64,000 bases of DNA from Helianthus annuus (taxonomy: Eukaryota > Streptophyta > Magnoliopsida > Asterales > Asteraceae): assembly GCF_002127325.2 (NCBI RefSeq), contig NC_035437.2, positions 111,244,821 to 111,308,820 of the forward strand, in the 5' to 3' direction. Each line of letters opens with the position of its first letter. Within the stretch, counting starts at the first letter, position 1. Below are positions 22,116-33,246 of the stretch, in pieces. The translations under genes were made by a program, and so were the position numbers. The notes under the pieces are model-generated. The model did not search any database. It saw only the letters and a program-made list of their open reading frames with translations, and had not been told where the DNA came from.

Positions 22116-23569
22116 AATATATTTTAAAAACTCTATCTCGTAGACCGAAGCCATTAAAACGAGGTGACGTTTGAGATGACATTGTGCAACTTCCCATGCT
22201 ACTTTTACTCTTCACCCCCTATATCCAGCCTATAATTTTCAGGTACTCATCCTTTCTTCATCCTCTGTTTTTCTTTGAATTTCTTATAGTTTACTTGATA
22301 CCACTCATGGCATCACGGACAAGATCTCGCTCGAATGAACCGGTCCCAACCCTCGTGAGTCAAAACCTCATACGAGAACCAGAAAAAGAAATCTGCTCCT
22401 TTAACAATGCCGACATCGCTGCTCTGAAGGATTCCGACGCCTTTCCCGCCAGAACAGTCATTCGCCCTTTTGATTGGGAGGTCCGATCAGATGCGTCATC
22501 AGACGAGTGGGTTTGCTTTTTTGCCTACCCCTTTTCTTTAGGACTTCGGTACACATTTCCACCCTTCATTTCTCGTTTCTTAGAGCTCACCGGCCTTAGT
22601 TATGCCCAAACTATGCCAATGGTCTGGCAAGTTTTGATGGTGCTTGACCAAATCAAATCTCGTCATTGCCCTGACTTGTGTATTGAAGACCTTCCCATAA
22701 CATATCGATTGAGATCTCATGGCAATAGCCGTTTTCTCTTGTTCTCCACTTCCAAAAATCCCCTAATCCTTAAAGCCACCAAGAACGAAGATCAGTGGCA
22801 ACGAAAGTTCTTTTTTGTAAAAAGGACTCCATTGACGGGGGTTTTGATCTGCCAGTTAGATGGCTAACCAAGGGTAGGATTTAGGGTTTTAGGAATATCC
22901 ACAAATATATCCTTAACTGTATTCTGAATGATATCCTAATATTTGTGCAGCGAATTTCAGAGACTTAGCATCCCCAAGTGCAGAATCACAACCCAGGATC
23001 AAAGAGATTTACCGACTTCCTGCCGCTGAAAGAACTTTCTCCCTGTCTCTCACAAACTCAAGTTAGAAATCTAGTTCAGAAATGTCTGGTAGGTATACGT
23101 GAGTAAATTGACTATAGAATATAAATGACATGAATTAAACATTTCTCCCTTGACACTGTACCGATCATCAACCTTGAAGGCTTCCAACTCGATGAGTTGG
23201 ATAGTTATTCCAGCCTTGCACCCATCAAACAAGAGATCAATCCGAAGCCAGCTGATACTCCAAAGCCCAGCAGCTCAAAGACTACTACCGCTCCCAAAGT
23301 TCCTCCAGCATCCAGGACCCGGGCCTCCAGCTACCGGAAGAGGAAGGAAGCAGATCATCCTACTACTCCCCATGTATTCCCATTTGAGAATCATGGGTTC
23401 ACGGATTCCAGCAAATTCATGACAGGTTTCCTTAACCAGGTTAGTATCCTGACCTATATCCTGCACCATATGCTAATTACAAATGTTAATTTAGGCTGAT
23501 ACCTGTTTCCTTACCTTGCAGGGCCTTGAACGCCTGGTATTCCTCTATGAGGACGCATGTGGCTTGAAC

Positions 23570-23936
23570 TGTTAATTATGAATATTTAAACTTTATTATG
23601 TTTATGTTATTTGTATTTTATGTAGTAAACTATAAGTAGTATTCAGATATTATGTGACAAGTGCTGGTTCGGATCTTGAGCGGGTGATTTCAAACTGCCT
23701 AATGACAGTTATTGCCGCCAAAATTAACCGCCATAGTCACACATATTTATATGTAATAACTGGTAACTTTTTCTGGTTACCAAGACAGTTTATCCCATAA
23801 CGATTTTCTGTCCATTCACTTGTTTCTTATCATTCAATTCATTCGTTCACTTCTGTGTTCTAAAATCGTTCATAATCATGACATCTGATGTGCCAAACTC
23901 TTGTTTATCCGCTGCAAACTCATCCGAAGTCCAACA
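23570..23936 (+). repeat. 5' LTR of the ARID-type element
   Basis: It spans TGTTAATTATG to GTCCAACA. It contains the ATG (23878) that opens the element's long frame, so the coding sequence begins inside the LTR and runs through the primer site. Confidence 0.9.
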
Positions 23937-25355
23937 ATGTGGTATCAGAGCCACATCAAGAAATCCTGCAGAAATCAGAATCTCTTCCACAACACTACCA
24001 TGCCAACACTGCTATGACGAACAACATGAAGGGGTGAAAAACAAACGAAGGGTGAAATTATGTTTCTATTGTCACCGGCCAGGGCATCAAATTTATTCAT
24101 GCAAATCAAAAGAACATGATGAAGCAACACAACTAGTTAACCAAGCGGTTAATACCGGAATCCAGACACAAAGGATGGATGCAGGAGATCGGGGTGAAAT
24201 GATAGTGACTGGCACGGAAGGCGGTCAGTGGAATGACATATGGTATGTCAATAACTCGTTCTCTCATCATTACGCCGGTAATATAAATGTTTTTAAAAGA
24301 ATTAAGCATTTGGTTGGTGTTGACACGAAAACTGGTGAAAATGAATTTTTGTTCATCCGGGGAATAGGGAATGTTGAAGTTAAGTCTAACAACGAAAAAC
24401 TAAAGATACAAAGTGTCTTTTACACCCCTGAATTGGACAGGAATGTTCTAAGCATGAAACAGTTAACATTACAAGGTTTCACCGTCAAGAAAAGTGGTGA
24501 TACTTGTAGGATTTACCCGATGTTTTCGTCACCCGTTTTTAACACGATAAACAAGATTTCTGGTTTATCAAAAGAAGAAGAATTAGGGATGAAAGAAATA
24601 CAGAAAGTCTTGAATTTGAATGATGTGAATGAAAAGTATAAGCATGATTATTTAAATTCATACTTCGAAACGTTAAAGGTTTCGAATGAACATGATTTTG
24701 ATTGGAGTCTCATGATCATAAGGGCGTTAGAATTCAATGAATTCGCTGACTGTAAAGCCCTGTTAGATATGATAGATGATCGAGACTTCGTATTCAAATA
24801 CAAGCACGATCTTGAAATGAAATTCGAAATTATGGTGGATTGGTTTCTGAAAGAAAAAATGGGAATAACAACAAGATCCATACCCCCACTATTAGATGAT
24901 GGAAGAAAGATAGATCTACTCAGCCTGTACATAATGGTTGAAACAGATGGAGGCTATCAAAGTGTCACGGTTGACAATTTGTGGCCGACAATAACGAAAG
25001 ATCTCGGTTTCGAATATCAAGATGGTGATGTTATTAGAGTCATCTATGCAATGTATTTAGACGTTCTTGTATACTATTACAAGTTCAAATCTGTACAAAA
25101 AAAGTGCAAGATAAAGCAATGGTGGAACAAGAAGGAAGCTCCATGGCAAGAAATGAACAAGCAAGAAAATGCAAAAGTGCTGATGCTGATCCAATGCTGG
25201 AAGAAGGGACGACAGAGCATTATGCTTTGTATGCCGGGAATAGCTGGGAAGGGTCTTGGAATCTGCACAAGAAACGCCGTCGGTTCAATTTCAGTGAAGC
25301 ACGTAAAGCGGTAGACGAAGCCAACAGGAGCGTGATGATGAAGATGAAACCATAA
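23878..25355 (+). CDS. CCHC zinc-knuckle / copia beta-barrel / ARID-like fusion protein, frameshifted near the end
   Basis: The ATG in the LTR opens 478 codons to 25314. Residues 62-75 form a CCHC knuckle (CFYCHRPGHQIYSC). Residues about 120-220 (WYVNNSFSHHYAGNINVFK, VFYTPELDRNVLSMKQL) match the beta-barrel region that precedes integrase in Ty1/copia polyproteins. Residues about 316-403 (GRKIDLLSLYIMVETDGGYQ, NLWPTITKDLGF, YLDVLVYYYKF) fit an ARID DNA-binding fold. At 25097-25103 an A7 run appears to shift the frame. The overlapping frame continues with HYALYAGNSWEGSW and FNFSEARKAVDEANRSV to a stop at 25355, and looks like the natural C-terminus. The protein could bind element RNA and DNA; that role is inference. 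It has no polymerase. Confidence 0.75.
23940..23952 (+). other. Primer binding site of the ARID-type element
   Basis: TGGTATCAGAGCC, three bases after the LTR end, matches initiator methionine tRNA. It is also translated as part of the ORF. Confidence 0.85.
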
Positions 25356-25372
25356 TTAAGTTTAAGGGAGGA

Positions 25373-25739
25373 TGTTAATTATGAATATTTAAACTTTATT
25401 ATGTTTATGTTATTTGTATTTTATGTAGTAAACTATAAGTAGTATTCGGATATTATGTGACAAGTGCTGGTTCGGATCTTGAGCGGGTGATTTCAAATTG
25501 CCTAATGACAGTTATTGCCGCCAAAATTAACCGCCATAGTCACACATATTTATATGTAATAACCGGTAACTTTTTCTGGTTACCAAGACAGTTTATTCCA
25601 TAACGATTTTCTGTCCATTCACTTGTTTCTTACCATTCAATTCATTCGTTCACTTCTGTGTTCTAAAATCGTTCATAATCATGACATCTGATGTGCCAAA
25701 CTCTTGGTTATCCGCTGCAAACTTATCTGAAGTCCAACA
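25373..25739 (+). repeat. 3' LTR of the ARID-type element
   Basis: It is collinear with the 5' LTR, with about eight substitutions and no indels. The TSD TGAAC follows at 25740-25744. Confidence 0.9.
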
Positions 25740-26433
25740 TGAACGTCATGTTAGAGAGCAAACTGAAGAAGGCTGAGGCTACCATCGCAGATCAAGCAGC
25801 AATCACCACGGCCAAATCGGAACACTATGAAGCCAAGTACAAGGCCATGACTCAAGACCACCAGTCTGCCATCCAGAAGATCACCCAAGAGGCTCAAGCC
25901 AAGTCCGACGCGGCCCAGTTCAACATGAGCAAGATATGGCTTCGTACCGGGAGAGCCTTAAGAATTCAGTTATCATCTCCCTCCTCCAGGCCAGACTGAA
26001 AATTGCTTACGAGGCCAGGGCTTTGGGGGTTGAATACCCTTCATGGAATATCAAAGCATGGGAGATGAAATTGAAGGATCTTGGTGGCAACCCTGTGGAG
26101 CCCCCCTCAAAACCTGCTGTAGAGGAACCCACTAAGGTGACCGAGAAGGTAGATGATGCTGGTGCTATAAAGGATGCTGGTGGCGATGCTGCTGATGAGG
26201 CTGGGATGAAAGCTGGAGAGGATGCTGCTGGAGAGGACACGATGGAAGAGGGAGCTGCCCCCTAAGCGCAGCAATGTGGGCGATGATGGATGTATGTGCC
26301 AAGGCCGGAGCCCACTTTTTTAGATTTGGTTGTTGTGGTCGGTTAACCAATTTACATTTCCTGTCTTTGAACAATTTATATTTCCTGTATTAGAACAATA
26401 TGATGACCAAAGGTGGATGGGTCCTGGGTAACG

Positions 26434-27170
26434 TGTGCGTATATACACATATTTTTACAATGAAATTACACACGATTTTGGTTTTAAATTTATAAAAGTG
26501 ATTATTACTTTTACATCAAAACACACACGAAAGGGCAAGTGTACCCCATCATATATGTAGTAAAGTATCGGTAAGAACCAAGTATCGATCCACGGAAATG
26601 GGGGGAGAAATAATACTAGACCTTTGTCACTAAAATACCGGTAAAAACATAAGTTGTTTGGTTTTTTAATTAAACTAAAGTAGGCATAAATGAATATTTA
26701 TAAAACATAGTAGATTATATATAAATAGCCTTGCTTAATACACAACCAAAGCATGTCAACTAAGTCAGTTTTGGCACTAGAAGCATTCGGTCAATTTTCC
26801 AATTTAAGACAATTAGTATCCCTTTCGGGAATCCTAACATGACAATCATTCGGAAAGTTAAAACGATAAACACACTTTAACCACCTAAAATTGTTCTTTA
26901 ACGTGCAGTTGATTAATGTCTACAAAAATCTCCTAAAAATAAGTTAGTCATCCGTTAGGAGTTTTCTAACCTCACTTAATCAAGGAAAGCAACACCGATA
27001 AACACAATGCAACCACCGAGACAAGCATAAACTAGATTAAATCACAACCGAGTTCATTTTACAAATCTTGCGCATAAATTCACCAAGATAGCAATTTTGG
27101 CCGAAACTACTAACCAAGCTAACAAATCATGGCAAGAATTCATAACAACACCATCTAACCCGTTAGAGTC
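26434..27170 (-). repeat. Element B 3' LTR, distal part (U5 side)
   Basis: It resembles the end of the element A LTR in reverse (GGGCAAGTGTACCCCATC, GTAAAGTATCGGTAAGA). It stops at the TSD GAGTC of element A. The left terminus at 26434 (TGTGCGTATATAC) is approximate. The 170 bases before it (26266-26433) are 3' flank of the PF04195-like pseudogene. Confidence 0.65.
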
Positions 27171-28863
27171 TGATGTGTGTAAAATGCAACATATAAATCA
27201 CATCAATTAAGGCATAAAACTAACCCTTTTAAGTACTAATGTTGGAAAAAGAGTGTTTTTGTCTTCCTTTTGCATTTTCAGGATTAAATGAGCTCAAAAT
27301 CACAAAAGAAGCAAAAAGACAACTAATTCTAGCATAAATACAAGAAAAGTAACAAAAGTAGACTGCCCGGACCCTCAACGGCACCTCCCAAAGCAAAGGA
27401 GAAGAAACAGAGTCTGAACACGCCCCGTGTCCAGCGAACACGGGGGCGTGCCCAGGAAGCAGCAGAAAAGACAAACCAGTAGAAGCTTCCATCGCCCACC
27501 ACGGGGCCGTGTCCAGCGGGCACGGGGGCGTGGTGAAAGTACAACAGGCGCATTAATTGTAATTCGCAATTACAATTAATGAGGAGAGAGAGTGTCAGAC
27601 GGGCACGGGGCCGTGTCCAGCGGACACGGGGCCGTGTCCAGCCTTCTGTTCAGCCTATAAATAGAGGAGCTTGGCTTCATTCTCTCTCATCCCTTGGCAC
27701 ACCACCTCTCTCACACCTCATCCACCACCCACCACCACCATAACACCATCATCCACCACCATCATCCATTGTCCATCGTAGAGTGTGTGAGTCGTCTCGG
27801 GATCCAAGATTGATCGTAAGAGTTCTTGACAATCAAGGCCATGTTTGCCTAAGTCTCTTACATCACTTGGTGAAGACAAGTGTTTAGTATAATACTTTTT
27901 ATTTTTAATCTTTTGCACTTTTTATTTGGTTTTGTATTAATGACTTTAATAACTAGTTACTTATGTTGAAGGTGATCTTTCTTTATCGTTTGTCCGTGGT
28001 GTCTTGGCATTATTTTACTGTCTATATAAAATAAAAGATTTTCACCATTCATATCTCCACGGTCTATATGGAGGTATGTTGGCTACCTGGTCGGGGGTTA
28101 AGGGAACGGTTTGGTAAGGGTCTTGCCCTTGTTCAGCGTTTAGAGGTCCTGCTTGGGACCTGGGTCAAATTTAGAAGGATCTCCTTCAATGCCCATAGGT
28201 ATTGGATGGCGGGGATCCAAACTCTTTGACCCCCTCATAAGTTAACTACTATTAATACTATAACCCGGCTATTTAGGACTGTATCCCTGCTGACTCAGAC
28301 TACTTAGCCGAGGGTAACGTCACCGCCGAAAGCGGGGCCTACCACAATTTGCATTAATAACTTAATTCATTATCTTTCAATAATCCGACCCTTTAGGATT
28401 GTATCCTTGCTGACTCAAACTACTGGGTTGAGGGTAACATCGCCTTCAAAAGAGGGGCCTACTACAATAACTAAGATAATCTCTTAAACAAGTGCAAAAG
28501 TGCGAAAATAATCAAAGGTTATACTAATACACGTGTCGGATCCAAGTGATTCATCTTGTCTATCTGTTTTTTATTTTATTTTTATTTTCAGCATTTAGTT
28601 AGTTTTTATTTTTCTTAGTTTAAAACATTTTTCTAACCTTTTTGATTTGATTAGACGTTGAGGATAAACCGGTACTAAAAGCTCTTGTGTCCTTGGACGA
28701 CCTCGGTATCTTACCAACACTATACTACGTCCACGATGGGTGCATTTGCCCATATGTGTGTTTAGTGTTAGTGAATATCGTGTTTTATAAATTTAAAACT
28801 TGGCTAAAAGTGTAAAAAGGGCTTAAATATATATAAAAAATATAACACACTTCACGCACATCA
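27171..28863 (+). repeat. Element A 5' LTR
   Basis: It has TGATG ... CATCA ends. U3 carries three dyad pairs and a long hairpin before the TATA box at 27656. Downstream are CCACC/ACCACCAT-rich sequence, the CATCACTTGGTGAAG block and two tract-like repeats with GGACTGTATCC / GGATTGTATCC. Confidence 0.95.
27419..27664 (+). promoter_or_regulatory. Element A promoter: three dyad pairs, hairpin and TATA box
   Basis: Dyad pairs lie at 27419-27450, 27500-27532 and 27604-27636. Each is two CACG-N3/4-CGTG words (typically CACGGGGCCGTG) separated by exactly 9 bp. Between pairs 2 and 3, 27551-27581 is a hairpin with perfect 14-bp arms and a 3-base loop. The TATA box TATAAATAG is at 27656-27664. Identical sites recur in the 3' LTR at 33496-33741. 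Confidence 0.8.
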
Positions 28864-29265
28864 AGTTTTTGGCGCCGTTGCCGGGGAGACAAGGATTTTA
28901 AGAAAGTTAGGAATCAACGGCCTAATCATACTTTTATTTTTCTTTAATTTTTTTTAGGATTTTTTTAGTTTTTCAGCTTCTGCAGAGCTCAGCACGGGGC
29001 CGTGCCTGGTCGGACACGGCCCGTGCTCAGCATTGTTACTGGCAGTTTTTTGTTTTTCAAGTTACAGAAGGCTGACCACGGGGCCGTGCCGGTGCAACAC
29101 GGGGCCGTGTCCAACTTCCAGTAACTGGGATCTGAAAAACAATCACTGTAATTCCGATCACGGGGCTGTGTTCGCTCAACACGGGGCCGTGGTGAACCTT
29201 CTGACCAACATTCTTTTATGTTTTTATTGCAGGACTTGGAACCCGACGCCAACCTCTCGTAGTGT
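28864..29265 (+). other. Element A leader with three more dyad pairs
   Basis: Beyond the primer site, pairs of CACGGGGCCGTG-type dyads lie at 28993-29025 (10-bp spacer), 29077-29109 (9 bp) and 29159-29191 (9 bp). No ORF is present before Gag. Confidence 0.75.
28870..28889 (+). other. Element A primer binding site, Asp-tRNA type
   Basis: TGGCGCCGTTGCCGGGGAGA, a few bases after the 5' LTR, is the primer site usual in Athila-type elements. Confidence 0.85.
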
Positions 29266-31498
29266 ATGAGCTCCAGTTCCAATAAAGACATAAAAGAACC
29301 ATTAGAAGAACCCGAACGCTTTCTCAGAAAAAGGTTAAAAGCCAAAAACCAAGAGAAGGTTTCGGGTGATCCACCTCCAATGGCGGACCAACGTACCCTT
29401 ATGGATTATCTACGGCCCACCGTAGGTAATCTAGGCGCCGCTATCAATGCTCCGAATGTCGAAGCCAATAACTTCGAGCTTTGACCGCATCTGATACAAA
29501 TGCTCCAAAACTCCGCAACCTTCCACGGGCTTGCGGACGAGGATCCCCATCTACATGTAACTAATTTCTTAGAAATATGTGATACCTTTCGGATCAATGG
29601 AGCATCAAACGACGCCATCCGCCTCCGTATGTTTCCATTCTCGCTAAAAGACCGAGCGAAAGCTTGGCTCAACGCCCTCCCAGCTGGTTCGGTAAACACC
29701 TGGGATGAACTAGCCCAAAAATTTCTATATAAGTATTTCCCTCCTGCTAAAACTGCTAAATTAATGGCTGAAATTAATACATACTCACAAGAGGACGGGG
29801 AATCCTTATATGAAACTTGGGAAAGGTTCAAGGAGCTATTACGCAAGTGTCCCCATCACGGCCTCGCAATATGGCAACAAGTATCCACTTTCTACAATGG
29901 ATTGTTGCCACACACTAGGCAGACACTTGATTCTAGCTCCGGGGGACTTCTAGGTAACCGACGCCCACATGAAATATATAATCAGATTGAGGAAATTGCT
30001 CAAACCAATTTTCAATGGCACATCCCCCGGGGAAATAAGTCTATCGCCCCAGGCGCCCATAAGGTCGACGAAAGCACTTCTTTACAAGCCCAAATCGAGG
30101 CCCTTTCTTCAAAAATAAAAAAATTAGAAATGACAAAAACAGTCTCGGTTATGGTTTGTGAAGGGTGTGGTGGGTCACATGAAAATTGGAGTTGCATGAA
30201 AGAAACGGACGATCAACAAGAAATGGTAAACTACATTGATAATAGACCTAGGCCGTCGGGTCCTCCAACGGGAACTTACAACCAAGGATGGCGAAACCAC
30301 CCAAACCTTGGTTGGAGGGAACCCGGCAATAGTAGTAACCAACAAACCCAACGAACAAACTTTCAGCAATCAAGAAATGAGTCACAAAATTTCACTCAAC
30401 AACAAGGTGGACGAGAAAGGCTCGAAGATACTATATCTCGCCTAGTCTCTGACACTGATAAGAAAAACTCGGAAAGATTTCTACAATTAGAGTCTAATTT
30501 TAGGAATCAACAAGCTAGCATTCAAAACATAGAAAAACAAATAAATCAAATAGCTCAAAACTTTTCCGAGAGACCGCAAGGCGCATTACCTAGCAATACC
30601 GAAACAAACCCAAAGGCGCAAGTTCACCTCATCACCCTACGAAACCGCACCGTGGGGCCTGCAGAAGTACCGCCACCTACGGAAGAGACAATGCCAACAC
30701 CTCTGCAGGAAAAGAACTCTCCTCCATCATCAGAGCCTACCAAGGCTCCTCGAGTTCCGTACCCCGGTAGGCTAATTCGTCAAAAGACCAATGAGCAATT
30801 CGCAAAGTTCGAAAGTCTGTTAAAACAATTGCATGTCAATATTCCTTTTATCGAAGTCCTAACCCAAATGCCCAAATACTCTAAATTTATGAGGGACTTC
30901 CTTACCCATAAAAAGAAAATTGAAAATTTGCAATTAGTTAATTTAGGCGAAGAATGCTCTGCCCTCGTACTCAATAAACTCCCCCAAAAGAAAATCGATC
31001 CCGGAAGTTTCACGATTCCATGCTCAATAGGGGAATCACCCGTTCGCAATGCCTTGGCCGACCTAGGGGCTAGCATTAACCTCATGCCCTCATCAATGTT
31101 CAAAAGGCTTGGCTTGGGAACCGCGAGCCCTACAAAAAATAAGCATACAACTCGCTGATCGATCCGTCAAATTCCCACAAGGTGTCATCGAGAATGTCTT
31201 GGTAAGGATAAGCAGATTCGTTTATCCAGTTGACTTTGTCATACTCGATATGGAGGAAGACACCGAGGTCCCCCTTATACTGGGGAGACCTTTCCTTGCC
31301 ACAGCACAAGCAGTGGTAGACATGAATGACGGGACACTCACTTTGAGGTATGGGGATGATGAGGTGAAGTTCGGAGTTGGGAAGAGAATAGAGGACGACG
31401 ACCCAGTCAATTACATGAAGGTTATTGATTCGAGCCTGGATGCCGCTCTCCGACGGTGTAACATGGGAAGCCAGGCATCCCACTCAGAAGATATATAA
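29266..31498 (+). pseudogene. Element A Gag-protease
   Basis: The ATG at 29266 starts MSSSSNKDIKEPLEEPERFL. The frame meets a TGA at 29482-29484, most simply a CGA-to-TGA transition, and continues with LADEDPHLHVTNFLEICDTF, KDRAKAWLNALPAGSVNTW and ETWERFKELLRKCPHHG (retrotransposon Gag core). CEGCGGSHENWSC is the Athila Cys/His motif. Protease follows with [15 protein letters not shown], using DLGA rather than D[ST]GA. In the A6 run at 31135-31140 the frame shifts by one base, and the second frame carries LADRSVKFPQG and [14 protein letters not shown] to a stop at 31498. The Gag-core part is otherwise open. No pol follows. Confidence 0.85.
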
Positions 31499-33246
31499 CC
31501 TCGACTCGGGTCTAGCCAAGGACCCTTATAAACGTGGCGCACCACGGAGGCATTCCGCGGAACTATCCTTAGTTTAGTTTAATCTTTTAGTTTTTGCAGA
31601 ATAAAACACACTCATGGTGGTAATGGATGAAAAAGGGAACGAGAAAAATGGAACCATGCACGAAGAACAGGGCAACCCGACAAAAATCTCCATCACAGAA
31701 GGCTCAACACGGGCCGTGCCCAACCAATACGGCCCCGTGCTGAGCCCCCTGCAGAAAATCACCCAGTTCAGGTAACTGGACACGGGCCGTGTTCAGCGGA
31801 CACGCCCCCGTGTCCAGGCTTCTGTTTCAATTCTGTAATTTTTGTTACTGGCACTTGACCACGGGGCCGTGCCCGGTCACCACGGGGCCGTGTCCAGGAT
31901 GCCAGTAACATAAATCTTTGCTTTTTAACCCACTTTTACACATTCTAATCAACCAAAAACTTTATTTTTGGACACATTGAGGACAATGTGTAATTTAAGT
32001 GTGGGGGGATGTTAAAACCTTGAAATTTTGCAAAATCCTAAACGCAAGCCTTACACAAAACTCTATTAGAACCGCTAAACACCCCAAATTTTTTCAAAAA
32101 CTTTTTCATTTTTTATTTACTTGTCTTAGTTTAAGTTGGGAATAACAAGTTCTAAAAAGGTTATATTTTTACAAGTTTACAACCGACAGCGTCGTGATAA
32201 AAAGAACCAACATAAGAAAATTATGAAACGGTATAACAAGTCTAGTTAAAAATTCGATTATATATACTTGATCACATTAAAAACCCATTCCCACAAAAGT
32301 GAGTTTTGAGCCTTTATTGAGCATAAAAATACACATATTTAGATTAAATGCTCATTTTTCGTTTCTTGTGTGAATAACCGCTTGGTTCTTACAAATCTAG
32401 AACTTGCCACGACGATACATTCCCGGTCCTTACCAACTTAAACCCAAGTAAGTAAATGATGGAGGCATTAGGACTAACCATTTTTCTTTCAAAACCATTA
32501 TTTTTCATTTTTTTTACCTACCCAAAATCCCCCTAGATAGCCCCTTTGAGCCTAAACCTTTCATTTCATTACCCCAAAACCCTTTTTACCCACCAAAAAC
32601 CTTTTTATTTTTCACCCTTTATTTTAGTAACAAGCTCGTTTTTTTCGTAAACTCACCTTTTTATGTGACGATCCCTAAAAAAAAAAAAAAAAAAAGCTTG
32701 TTTGGAGAAATACTTCAAAATAAAAAGTCACTAAAAACAAGGTATTTTACGAAAACCGACGCTTTTTACGATTTTCGCCCTTTTTACTAACCACTAACCA
32801 ACCACCCACCTTTAACCCAAGCCTAACCCTTCACCCCAAAAGTCCTCTTGATATTTACAAAGGTAAAAAGTTAAAAAGGAGGAGGATTGATTGCTTGGCA
32901 AGCCTATGGAAGGCGTAAGTTCCATGCCGCTCTCGAGTGATTCACTAAAATATACACCTTCGGCCGACTGTTGAGTGATCTCCCGTGAGGTATGTGAACT
33001 TGTATATAAATGGAATTTTAATAAGACATGCTATGCCCAAACAAGTAATTTATCTTATGAAACGTTCAACATAAATCATAACGAATAGGATTGTAAATAA
33101 ATAAAAATAAAACTTATAAAGACCTTGGATTCCCGACACTCTAGGACAAGCTAAAACATTCTCTTCTACCTATTCCATTTGGGAGTGTAAGCCACATTTA
33201 AAGAGTTTTACTTGAGGACAAGCAAAAGTTCAAGTGTGGGGGTATT
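31499..33246 (+). other. Element A 3' non-coding region replacing pol and env
   Basis: It has no coding potential. Dyad pairs lie at 31708-31739, 31781-31812 and 31860-31892 (9-bp spacers). The hairpin at 31972-31991 plus AAGTGTGGGGGGA at 31997-32009 forms an internal tract module. The terminal module at 33206-33242 precedes the 3' LTR. An A17 run is at about 32678-32694. Confidence 0.75.
33206..33242 (+). other. Element A terminal hairpin and polypurine tract
   Basis: The arms 33206-33214 and 33219-33227 pair at eight of nine positions around an AGGA loop. GTTC and then AAGTGTGGGGG follow, four bases before the LTR. This would prime plus-strand DNA. Confidence 0.75.

Larger units (their letters stand above)
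23570..25739 (+). mobile_element. LTR element encoding a zinc-knuckle/ARID-like protein, 2170 bp
   Basis: Two 367-bp LTRs (TGTTAATTATG ... GTCCAACA) differ at about eight positions. The TSD TGAAC lies at 23565-23569 and 25740-25744. A methionine-tRNA primer site lies at 23940-23952 and a purine tract AAGGGAGGA precedes the 3' LTR. There is no protease active site, RT, RNase H or integrase, so it is non-autonomous. It sits inside a coding exon of the PF04195-like pseudogene. Confidence 0.9.
22307..26265 (+). pseudogene. Spliced 'putative gypsy type transposon' domain protein (PF04195-like), interrupted
   Basis: Exon 1 starts at 22307 (MASRTRSRSNEPVPT) and contains FPPFISRFLELTGLSYAQTM and FLLFSTSKNPLILKATKNED, the signature of this plant family. 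A one-base shift in the G run near 22839 leaves the exon frame. In the other frame exon 1 joins exon 2 across intron 22874-22950 to give KANFRDL. Later exons encode VPIINLEGFQLDELDSY (23150-23440) and GLERLVFLYEDACGLN (23522-23569). A retroelement then intervenes at 23570-25739. Coding resumes with a coiled coil (MLESKLKKAEATIADQAA), a second one-base shift near 25920, and SLLQARLKIAYEARALG to the stop at 26265. Family members of this kind have been described as antisense ORFs of Tat-type LTR elements. Its orientation opposite to LTR F fits that. Confidence 0.7.

Noticed and set aside
22184..22306. Upstream in-frame start (codons before MASRTRS) for the PF04195-like exon
   Set aside because: The extension is hydrophobic, A/T-rich and unlike the family's usual N-terminus; the ATG at 22307 fits better.
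27229..27569. Minus-strand ORFs in the element A LTR, repeated at 33306-33646
   Set aside because: The duplication is due to the two LTRs; the frames cross promoter dyads and have no motif.
27419..31892. Regularly spaced palindromic repeats that could recall a CRISPR array
   Set aside because: Spacers are 8-9 bp, units lie in LTR promoters and leaders, and the sequence is plant nuclear DNA with retroelements; no cas genes.
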